A stretch of 24,247 nt of DNA, from the NCBI GenBank assembly GCA_949358305.1, contig CASHSZ010000064.1:1-24247 (forward strand), in the 5' to 3' direction. The notes under the pieces are model-generated. The model did not search any database. It worked only from the letters and a program-made list of their open reading frames with translations, and was not told the origin of the DNA. The DNA comes from Strigamia acuminata. Taxonomy: Eukaryota > Arthropoda > Chilopoda > Geophilomorpha > Linotaeniidae. The first letter of the stretch is position 1. Each line of letters begins with the position of its first letter. The translations under genes were made by a program, and so were the position numbers. Of the stretch, positions 16,485 through 24,247 are shown in pieces.

Positions 16485-16597
16485 CCGCTTATGCGTTTAT
16501 TAGTTATATTTTCAAGAACTTTTTGTGCTACGTAGATTTGTATATATTTTTTAAATTTGGCGTGGCAAAATCGGTCGTTTAATATATAGCTATACAA

Positions 16598-16963
16598 TCA
16601 ATTTCTGTTGGCGAATGGTGGAAAACGTGTAAAAAAAATTAGGAAATCTCTCGATTGACAAACTAGTCGTGTATACTGATAATTAATTAACTTTTCCAAT
16701 AAATTTTGACCAAACCGTCGGGCGATGGGCACGAAAAATCGAAAAGTACCATGTGCTCGCCGTCCGAAAAATTCCAATTCGTAGCGTACAATATCAGAAC
16801 GAGAGTCGGGACAATATGGGACGTCGTATAGTTTGAGGCAAAAGATTCGTGCGAACGGACTCGGCGAGCCTTTTAGCGAGGGTTCAGATGGAAAATCGAA
16901 TTGCTTCTGTCGGTAATCAACAAAATTAAAATCCAGAAAAGTCAGTGTCTTTGAAAAAGACAA
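16598..16963 (-). other. Unrecognised open frame of 121 codons
   Basis: The central part (KLYDVPYCPDSRSDIVRYEL and FFGRRAHGTFRFFVPIARR) has a protein-like composition. The ends look AT-rich and random. An acceptor-like AG (ACCGACAG on the minus strand) lies ahead of the protein-like part, so it could be one exon of a lost gene. No family is recognised. Confidence 0.22.
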
Positions 16964-17044
16964 TAAACATCAGACGGATGTTTATTTATAATGACGACAA
17001 TATGAAAACAAACAGATTGTATCCGTGGACGCAGCCCGTTTTCG

Positions 17045-17269
17045 TTTACTCTCGTACATCTAACCTAATACTTTTATTTTGTAGAAAGTAACTTTTTTTT
17101 CTCCCAAGTTTTTGAGGTCGATTTCGACGTACGCATGGCGAAGCGGTTCGCCGTCGATTCTACAATCGATCGGCGGTGATCCGCTTCGCCATTCGTTGTG
17201 CAACAAATCAAATGCCGACCCCTTCCTAGAAATGACCCGTATTATTCAGATTGCTATAGCGACCGAGCT
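17045..17269. repeat. Dispersed structured repeat, copy 2, left part
   Basis: This matches copy 1 (15118-15387) from TTTACTCTCGTACATC to GCGACCGAGCT with scattered substitutions and keeps the GGCGAAGCGG...CCGCTTCGCC stem. The match stops at 17269 and resumes at about 17609. Confidence 0.85.
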
Positions 17270-17608
17270 AAAGTAACGAAAGCAAAAGAAGGCGAAAATA
17301 CGACGAACCACGAGAGCCATCAGAATGCAGTTCGAGTGAGACGCGATAACAGGTGGTTATTTTGAATTCGCTTACACGTTTATTTATTACAAATAAAGTT
17401 ATATGTTTTAAAAGTATTTTATTACAGCTAAGTAAAAACTTTCTGCCGCGTTTGATAGCTCAAACGCGGCCGAAATATCACGATTTTCCCAATTGCAATT
17501 GCAATTTTCTCAATTGCAATTATTAAATTGCAAACCAAAATAACTGCTCTGATCGCTTTATGTACAATTCAAGATGGCTTGATAACATTGAAATTAAAAA
17601 AATTCAAC
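17270..17608. mobile_element. About 339-bp insertion inside structured repeat copy 2
   Basis: Comparison with copy 1 shows that this segment interrupts the repeat. It contains 17345-17436, an inverted copy of 18457-18540; a perfect 11-bp-arm hairpin at 17445-17470 (GCCGCGTTTGA, TAGC loop, complement); and a CAATTGCAATT-rich stretch at about 17490-17535. No clear target duplication or terminal inverted repeats were found, so its class is unknown. Confidence 0.5.
17345..17436 (-). repeat. Inverted repeat, left arm
   Basis: The reverse complement matches 18457-18540 with a few indels (shared TTTACTTAGCTGTAATAAAA and GTAAGCGAATTC-like blocks). In the right arm the same sequence is the 3' flank of the small gene at 18069. 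Confidence 0.8.
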
Positions 17609-17657
17609 TTTTTTAAATTTTTCCAAACAACAAACAAAATGAAATGAATAAAAATCG
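17609..17657. repeat. Dispersed structured repeat, copy 2, right part
   Basis: TTTTAAATTTTTCCAAACAA through AATGAATAAAAATCG matches the end of copy 1. Between here and 17942 the sequence is AT-rich with no supported gene. Confidence 0.8.
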
Positions 17658-17942
17658 ATCTTTATTTATACTTAATGACGAACAACGAATCCAAACTTAA
17701 TAATTATCCTCCGAAACCGGAATATCTTGCCTCTCGATGTTTATTTCTTGAAAATTTGGACTGGAAATATTAAAACAAATGCTGGAAGACGAGAAAGAAA
17801 AGATAAAAAAAAATTTGGTTTATGATCGGTTTTGATTTTTTGTTATTATTTGTATAAAGATTTCGAATAAATAAAATGAAACCACAGAATAAATGTATTA
17901 CTTCGCCTTTTTCAGTTTAAAAAAGCCACTAAAAGATTTTGT

Positions 17943-17992
17943 ACGAATATGCCACTAAAACGTATAATGCCAATTAACCAATTAGTTTTGTT
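17943..17992 (+). repeat. Shared block, copy 2
   Basis: Same-orientation partner of 16290-16350, here 77 bp upstream of the start codon at 18069. It could be part of a promoter. Confidence 0.75.
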
Positions 17993-18068
17993 CAAATATG
18001 TGCAGTAGCGGAAACGTATTGATAACACAATTTTTCATGCAGCATTGCAAATTGTTGTGCATTTTAAA

Positions 18069-18422
18069 ATGTCGCAAAATGCACAAACTTATGATAGTGA
18101 GCTAAACTTTGATACTCAACTTTCTGAAGATATTGTGAGCGACACTTGCTTTTCCTCAACTGAATCAAAATTGGCGTATAAACAAAAATACGAATCATCA
18201 TTATCCAAATGTGGCGACGTACGCGCGTCATTACCAGTGAAGAAGGCGCAAACAAATTCCAATCCATCTGCAGTAGCTACAATTTCAGATGACGATGCTG
18301 CCAGATATAGTGGTATTTTACAAAATATTTTTAGACGTTTAACACCAAAAGAATTCCTTGTAGCCCGGATGAAAATTGATCAAGTGTTGTTTGACTTACA
18401 ACGTGAAGATCCTGAAAATTAG
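18069..18422 (+). CDS. Small acidic/polar protein with BESS-like C-terminus
   Basis: A 117-residue frame from the ATG at 18069. The first two thirds are Ser/Asp/Asn/Lys-rich and probably disordered. The C-terminal segment (residues about 78-112, with YSGILQNIFRRL and VARMKIDQVLFDLQ) resembles the BESS motif, a short two-helix protein-interaction segment found at the C-terminus of insect MADF-BESS DNA-binding proteins. No MADF domain precedes it; either it lies in an undetected upstream exon or it has been lost. The 3' flank has an ATAATAAAC-type poly(A) region and is repeated inverted at 17345-17436. The BESS assignment is by eye. The gene may belong to a transposon. Confidence 0.5.
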   Translation: MSQNAQTYDSELNFDTQLSEDIVSDTCFSSTESKLAYKQKYESSLSKCGDVRASLPVKKAQTNSNPSAVATISDDDAARYSGILQNIFRRLTPKEFLVARMKIDQVLFDLQREDPEN

Positions 18423-18456
18423 AAATCACTTCAAATCTTATTCGTCCGGGCAATTA

Positions 18457-18540
18457 TTTACTTAGCTGTAATAAAATACTTTAAAAAATACAACTTTATT
18501 TATAATAAACGTGTGAGCGAATTCAAAACCACCTGCTATC
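18457..18540 (+). repeat. Inverted repeat, right arm, in the 3' flank of the small gene
   Basis: Reverse complement of 17345-17436. It contains CTGTAATAAAATAC and TATAATAAACGTG, possible poly(A) signals of the gene ending at 18422. Confidence 0.8.
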
Positions 18541-20162
18541 GTGCCAAACGGCGATAAAAGTTAGCCCTCAATTTGTTTTTTATGCAACAAAAGCACTTTC
18601 AAATTACGGTAACGACTGAATACAGTCCTTAATCACCAGTTCCGAGTTTGTACAGAATCCCTGGACATCGACTTTGCTTCACCACGTTATTAAAGAAAAA
18701 TCAAATGAATATACGGTACTACGGTCATAAATTGTTATTATTAGGTTTAGTGAAGTCGCAGCACGTACAGAAAGATTCGACACGCTCTTCTTAAATTGTT
18801 ATAAAACAATAAGCACACACGCCATGAATTTTGGCACCTCGATGCCCGACATACACGCACTTATTCCATAAAGTCTTGATCTACGTGACGGGCCCGGGGA
18901 AACGCAGCATCAATTCACGTCATCTGCTTACAACACCGCGTGTACGGAGCGCAGATTAATTTCGTCAAAAAACTTGTTGCGATAGTCTTAACGGGTGAAC
19001 GGTACAAACAAACACCAAATTGTCTAGTCATAATTATTTGAATAAAATATGTTTTTTTAAACTTCGCTATTCTTTATTGTATAAATAAAATGGGGACTGT
19101 GTACATCCCACGCTTCGTCTCCTTTTTTAATTAATTAATTTTAATTAAAGTTTGCGACTGGTCTTTGATTCGAGTCCCGGGACTGGCAGTAATGTCATGT
19201 TTAAGAAACGAGGCCACGACAACAAAACAAAAACTCAGTCCAACTCCAAGTCCAAGTCCAAAAATGCAATTTTACATCATTCAGCAGTGCTTTTCTTTGT
19301 TTTTTTTGATGTTTTAAAATAAAAACCTCCCAACTTGAATTAGATCTTTTCGGTTTGAAACTTCAATTCAAACAAGAATTATTTCAAGTCCAAACACAAA
19401 GTTTGGCGTCACAAAACTGCAAAACATCGTCGAAACAAAAATATCGTTATTTTCATGTTTAAAAAACTTTTTTACAAACTTTTCACTAATTTCCAGCTGA
19501 AAATTAAAACCAAAAAATAAAACATTTCATTGCACTTTCGTAGTCCGTACATAACCGATCAATTTCCCCAAACACTTTAAACTCTGCAACTGCAATTTGT
19601 TCACAGAGGTCAAACTGTATGCGGTACTCGTGTTTTTATCGCTGATTTGCGCTTGTTTCCATAAAAATTGCATCATTTTCGGTCATATTTGCTCCACCGT
19701 CCTCTTAAGAATGAAATCGCCGCAAACTTGAGCAAACCCTAGCCCCGATACAAGGCGCGCACGAGCGAGTGGGAATTGCGGTGATTAAAACATAAAATAA
19801 AAATCGTCATTGCATCTCAACTATAATCCTTGATTCCATCCATCTTGCAAATTTCCGGCACTTCCGGTCTTCCATTTCACATGGTTCACGACTTGTTCAC
19901 GACTTGTTCACGACTTGTTCACGACTTGTTCACGACTTGTTCAATTGTTTTTTTTTTTTTAAATTGGCAATTTTTCGTTGAAAAAGAATAGGTATAGTAC
20001 AGTCTAATTGTTTTATGCGGGCAGCCGTGTTTAAATATTCCCCCGTGTTAATGCACGGCCAAATAGCAACCTTTCGTCCGCGTAATTAATTTTTTTTGCT
20101 TTCTATTTCAGTTATCACACAAATAAGTTGTCCAAATCTGTGGTTCTTTTGAAATTTTTATA
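18541..20162. other. Non-coding stretch
   Basis: I see no supportable gene on either strand. Visible items are a short CCAAGT hexamer repeat near 19236-19262, the 11-bp tandem repeat at 19884-19938, and near 20100-20111 a pyrimidine-rich TTTCTATTTCAG that could be the acceptor of a 5' UTR intron for the transposase gene. Confidence 0.6.
19884..19938. repeat. 11-bp tandem repeat, five copies
   Basis: GTTCACGACTT is repeated five times without change, followed by a partial sixth copy. Confidence 0.95.
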
Positions 20163-23100
20163 ATGACAAAGTACTATAAGAGAAAAAGATGTACTACTTG
20201 TGGCCAATCGTACGAGTCTAAATATTTAGAAAAACATATTTTAACATGTGAAGAACCATTGCAAATCAACGTGAATGCAGAAGATAATGATGCCCACTTC
20301 CAACCTGACGAAAATGAAATTCCCGCTAGCAATGACGAATCATCTGGAAATGAAGATTCAAGTGGAATTGATTCTGAAAGTTCATATTGGGAGAGTGATA
20401 ATTTGGATGACAGTTCAGTGGATTCGAATAGTGACATGGAAACAAGTTTTCATCAATCAACATCCTTATCCTTAACCGTTAAAGTGAAACACTTGATTAG
20501 CCATTTCTTATTACTTTGGCAATCTGTTTTCAACGTTCCAAATTATGCCGTTGAAGTTCTTTTGAGATTTATATTGGCCATTATTGCTTTGACTACTAAC
20601 TTAACTGTTCCTTTGACTTCTTACAGACAAATTGTGAATTCTATATCGCCACAACTGAGTTTCACCAAATATGTAGTTTGCCCGAATTGTTTTTTCATTT
20701 ACAAAAACCAAAATTGTACTGAAAAAATAGAAGGAACGATTTGTAGCAAAAAGTGCAGCAATGTGCTATTTCCAAATCATCCACATGCCACTAGACGAAA
20801 GTGTAATGCGACGTTGATGAAAACAATGAAAACGCATAACGGTAAGCAGAAATTTGTGGCTTCTAAAACCTTTTGTTACAGATCATTACAGACAACACTT
20901 CAAGAATTTATGCTTCGACCAAATTTTCTGAATCGCTGCAATTCGTGGACTCAACGGGTTATTGATGAAGACTACATTGCAGATGTGTACGATGGGGAAT
21001 TGTGGAAAGAATTCATTTCAAATGGGCATTTCAAAAACAATTCTGACATTGGCGTTATGATCAACGTTGATTGGTTTCAGCCATTCAAATTTGTAAATTA
21101 CAGCATCGGAGCGATATATCTTGTAATTTTAAATTTGCCTCGAGAAGAAAGATTCCTTGCAGAGAATGTAATCCTAGTAGGATTAATTCCTCATTTTCGC
21201 AAAGAACCACCATTGAATACATTTTTAAAGCCATTGGTTGAAGAACTTCTTGAAGGATGTACCAATGGATTTCAATTTAAAATTCACAATCAAGTTTCTG
21301 CAACTGTAAGTGCATTTTTTAGAATATATTTACGTTTCCTAATAATCAAAATTCATTCTCTCTTTTTAGAATATTAAAGTTTGGCTCATGTGTGTTGCGT
21401 GTGATCTTCCAGCATGTCGTAAAACTTGTGGCTTTTTAAGTCACTCGGCAAGTCTAGGTTGCAGTAAATGCCTCAAGGTTTTTCCAGGTTCGAAAGTGCG
21501 TGGATTACATGTACCTCAGATTATAAATAATTTTTTTTTTTTAATTAGGATCAATTGGAGCAAAAGATTACTCTGGTTTTGATAGAAATTCCTGGAAGAA
21601 ACGAAAAATGGAAGATCATAAAGAAAAAATCAGACATATACAAGCTGGCGGTACAACTTTAACAACGAAAAAGAAACTGGAATCAAAATATGGAATCAGA
21701 TATTCTGTGTTGCTGGATTTGCCCTACATTGATATAATTCGTTATCATGTCATTGACCCAATGCATTGTCTCTTTTTAGGAATTTCCAAGAAAATGATAC
21801 ACGAATGGATCAAGTCAGAGGACTTGACAAAAAAAGACTGTGAAGAAATGCAAAATATACTGGAAGATTTTGTTGTTCCTTCTTCTGTGGGCAGAATACC
21901 TCATAAACTATGGAATAATTTTAGTTCATTTACAGCTGATCAATGGAGAATATGGACCATAGTATTTTCTAATGTTTTACTTTATAAACGTTTGCCACAA
22001 CAAGACATGGAATGCTGGAGAATCTTCGTTTTGGCTTGCTCAAAATTGTGCAAGAAGGTTCTTTCCAAGCAAGAAATTATATGCATTGACAACTTGTTTT
22101 TAAAATTTTGTCACCGGTGTGAATCGCTGTATGGAAAAACATTTATAACACCAAATATGCACATGCTGTGTCACTTGTGTGAGTGCATTGTAGACTATGG
22201 ACCAATTTACTCATTTTGGTTGTTTAGTTTTGAAAGGTAAATGTATTATGTAATAGTAACAAGTGATTTTTTTACTTATAAATAATTTTATTTTTCAGGT
22301 ATAACGGAATGCTCGGTTCACAAAAAACAAACAAAAGAGATGTGGAAGTGCAGTTTATGAAAAAGTTCCTGCAGACTGTTTACGTCAAGGGTGAAGAAGA
22401 CCAACTCCAAGATTTAGATGAAAACTTTGATGGGATTTTTAAGGATCTGAAGAAGGGCACACATCAGAGAGGCACCCTATCATCAGTTCCAATTCAGCTA
22501 TACAACGTTCTAAAGTTAAGTTTTCGTTCAAATCCAATTATAGGCAATGATTGGTCTGTTAACTTAACATCCTATACGCTTGCAAAAAAAGAATATTATA
22601 CATTTTCAGAATCGGACTTACATCAGCTAAAGAATGTTTATCGTTTCATCTATAATCAACATGCATCTCTCTGTATTCCTCCATCTGCAAAACGAGTAAA
22701 ATATCTTAGACATGGGCAAAATTTATTTGGAACTCAAAAATCAAGAAGTCACCGATCATCATACATTCTTGCCAGTTGGTCTGCGTCTGATAACAACATT
22801 GAGATTATTTCAGATAATTTACGACCCGGGAAAATCATAGACATTTTGATACACACAATAACCATCGGCTTGGAAGTTAGAACACACATCATGCTGCATG
22901 TGGAATGGTATAAATTATTTCAGGATAGTGTTCGATTCAAATATGGAAAACCAACTGAAATATTTCTAAACCATCCAGAAGATGAAAGCATTTGTAGCTT
23001 TATGCCAATTCAACGTGTTTCTTGCAAATTTGCCTGCACATTTTCGCAACATCGTGGACTTGATACGATTATTGTTTGTCCTCTAGAAAGATCAATATGA
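20163..23100 (+). CDS. CACTA/tnp2-type (Transposase_21-like) transposase, four exons
   Basis: Exons 20163-21305, 21370-21487, 21549-22236 and 22299-23100 join through GT-AG introns of 62-64 bp into 916 codons with no stop or frameshift. Residues 10-29 form a C2HC finger (C-x2-C-x11-H-x3-C). Residues 37-92 are acidic and Ser-rich. A second Cys cluster (CPNC...C...C) lies at about 180-215. Tnp2-like landmarks follow: NVDWFQPF (Asp303), LPREERFLAENVILVGLIP, LKPLVEELLEG, CDLPACRKTCGF (Asp393), GCSKC, IDPMHCLFLGI (Asp490), TPNMHMLCHLCE and FSFERYNGML (Glu649). Asp303, Asp393 and Glu649 are plausible catalytic residues, by analogy. The family moves DNA by cut-and-paste. Splice sites are inferred from conserved motifs rejoining in phase. 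I found no CACTA-type terminal repeats, so it could be a domesticated gene or an element with unrecognised ends. Confidence 0.88.
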
Positions 23101-23566
23101 TCAATCTATGTTTTGTAGTGCTAAAGAAAAAAATGCTCGAGCTTACTTCCACACAATTGACACATATTGCTGTGGGAAAGCCAAAGCAAACAGCAGTATA
23201 ATAATACCAATTTGAATTACTGTATTTCAGATGAGAAAACTATTAATAATCTTTTCAGTCGGATATACTGTCCAGTTCTTCACGGTATGCGTGTGTACAA
23301 AGTTAAAAAATAAATAAATAAAATATAAATAAAAATAAAAATAAAAATTAATTTTGGTTTGATTTAAAAACCAAAACACGACATTTACTGCTTCATTAAA
23401 CAACTAACATCGTGTGTTTAAATTTAAAAAACGAAAAAAGAAAACATTTTGAAAATGGAAACGAATAAACAATTTCGTAAATATTCTGAAATATACTACG
23501 GTATAATGAATAAGAAACATTGTTTTATTTATTTTAATAAATCACCGAGGAATTAAATTAAATTTT

Positions 23567-23632
23567 AAATTCCGACGTGATTACTGCACGAATTAAACGA
23601 ATTTCCAACGTGATTAATGTACGGATTAAACG
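23567..23632. repeat. 33-bp tandem repeat, two copies and a partial third
   Basis: Units start at 23567 and 23600 (AATTCCGACGTGATT / AATTTCCAACGTGATT type, each ending GATTAAACG or GAATTAAACG). A partial third starts at 23633. Confidence 0.85.
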
Positions 23633-23985
23633 AATTTCCGAAGAAAATGCTTTGAAATCGCGTCGAAATTACGTTAATAAAAAAAACAAAAACATATTCA
23701 GTCGTCACACCAAATTAACTTTGGATATTTGTCATATTTCTGCTCAATTGGGAAATGAAGTCGCGCGACCAACGAGAAAACAAAAGGAGACACGTTGTAA
23801 TGGATTTGCTCACCACACGCATTTTGGAGAATATAACAGATAGACTATTCGCTCTGGCAGCTGTTATCAACTGGAATGGTTAATAAATCACTTATTTTGC
23901 ATAAGGCTTTATAAGCAAGCTATCCATGTCTAGGTGGTTGACTATTCTTCCGCGAGAAGTTCAAATTGGATGAAACACCAGCACA

Positions 23986-24035
23986 GTACTAACATAGAGT
24001 AAAGAATGTATATATTCTTTACTCTATGGTACTAA
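23986..24035. mobile_element. Tiny palindromic insertion with 7-bp target duplication
   Basis: A 36-bp palindrome at 23993-24028 (arms CATAGAGTAAAGAAT and its exact complement, 15 bp each, 6-bp centre) is bounded on both sides, with no spare base, by GTACTAA (23986-23992 and 24029-24035). Terminal inverted repeats inside a direct repeat are the signature of a cut-and-paste DNA element. Here nothing but the two arms is present. The superfamily is unknown. Confidence 0.65.
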
Positions 24036-24043
24036 TAATACAT

Positions 24044-24247
24044 ATGGACGACGACGAAACACCCACCGAATATTTACCGACAGCTTCGAGCACGGGAAAC
24101 TTATTTTATTTCAAATCATCTGACGAACATGTGCGGTTTAAATTTCACGAACGACAGGGGTGAGAAGTTCTTAAGTGCGGCGGAAACGAATATGAATTTG
24201 GATATTCTTCCGACATACGAAAGTCGCCAATTTGGTACAAAAGTTTA
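24044..24247 (+). pseudogene. Possible FLYWCH-like protein start, in-frame stop, runs off window
   Basis: An ATG at 24044 opens an acidic N-terminus (MDDDETPTEYLP). After HVRFKFHERQG comes TGA (24161-24163), and the same frame then stays open to the window end with EVLKCGGNEYEFGY and PIWYKSL. The order F...G.E.L...G.EY...W resembles the first half of a FLYWCH zinc finger, common in insect proteins and some transposons. TGA could be a CGA-to-TGA change. The Cys/His half of the domain would lie beyond the window, so the assignment is tentative. Confidence 0.3.

Larger units (their letters stand above)
23101..24043. other. 3' flank of the transposase gene, no supported gene
   Basis: AT-rich sequence. 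Overlapping AATAAA signals at about 23309-23345 could end the transposase transcript. Two further TTTCAG acceptor-like sites lie at about 23230 and 23258, so extra 3' exons cannot be excluded. The 33-bp tandem repeat and the 36-bp palindrome lie here. Confidence 0.5.

Noticed and set aside
17690-17760. Minus-strand possible last exon ending ISPVSEDNY-type residues with an AATAAA downstream
   Set aside because: Only about 20 codons, no partner exon, and the AATAAA lies next to the dispersed repeat end. The context is too weak to call.
19155-19190. tRNA-like TTGATTCGAGTCCC (B-box resemblance)
   Set aside because: No matching T-arm pairing, A-box or acceptor stem could be built around it on either strand.
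19491-23120. CACTA at 19494 and TAGTG at 23116 as transposon ends
   Set aside because: The bases next to the five-base cores do not match each other as inverted repeats, and no target duplication is seen.
23577-23843. Plus-strand frame over the 33-bp repeat
   Set aside because: It lacks an ATG start. The apparent repeat in the protein follows only from the 33-bp period being a multiple of three.

Overview
This window looks like insect (or other arthropod) nuclear DNA. It is AT-rich and has short GT-AG introns of about 50-65 bp. It is full of transposable elements and holds a decayed, intron-bearing piece of a metazoan M3 metallopeptidase gene. No bacterial operon, CRISPR array, rRNA gene or convincing tRNA gene was seen. 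All calls rest on reading the sequence; no database was searched.

Left part (1-12050): a nest of LTR retrotransposons. On the minus strand, 1-1662 is the 3' end of a Ty1/copia element ('copia A': RT and RNase H, a polypurine tract and a putative LTR running off the window). It meets head-to-head, at about 1660, the gag start of a plus-strand copia element ('copia B'). Copia B has been entered twice. In gag sits a minus-strand copia element ('copia C', 2026-4755) with 305-bp LTRs that differ at one base and a CCAAC target duplication. In the protease region sits a minus-strand Ty3/gypsy element (5536-10967) with 303-bp LTRs in which I see no difference, a GCGTG target duplication and one open 1585-codon gag-pol frame. 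Both insertions are recent. Counting each target duplication once, the copia B frame is continuous across both insertion points. Copia C has LTRs but no gag, protease or integrase; copia B has lost integrase and everything after mid-RT.

Middle part (12050-20162): a 142-bp AT-rich tandem repeat and GC-rich minisatellites; an M3 oligopeptidase pseudogene (13806-14642) with a broken zinc motif and a frameshift; dispersed structured repeats; two abutting 62-bp palindromes; a small Cys/His-rich ORF (15848-16216, minus); and a small gene with a BESS-like C-terminus (18069-18422, plus) lying between inverted repeats. Most of the rest is non-coding.

Right part (20163-24247): a four-exon gene for a 916-residue transposase of the CACTA/tnp2 type with no visible disruption. 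Further right are a 33-bp tandem repeat, a 36-bp perfect palindrome bounded by exact 7-bp direct repeats that looks like a tiny inserted element, and at the window edge the start of a possible FLYWCH-type frame with an in-frame stop.

Most noteworthy: the 36-bp palindromic insertion, the RT/RNase H-only LTR element whose reading frame opens inside its tRNA primer-binding site, the double nest that preserves frame, and the intron-bearing transposase without recognised termini.
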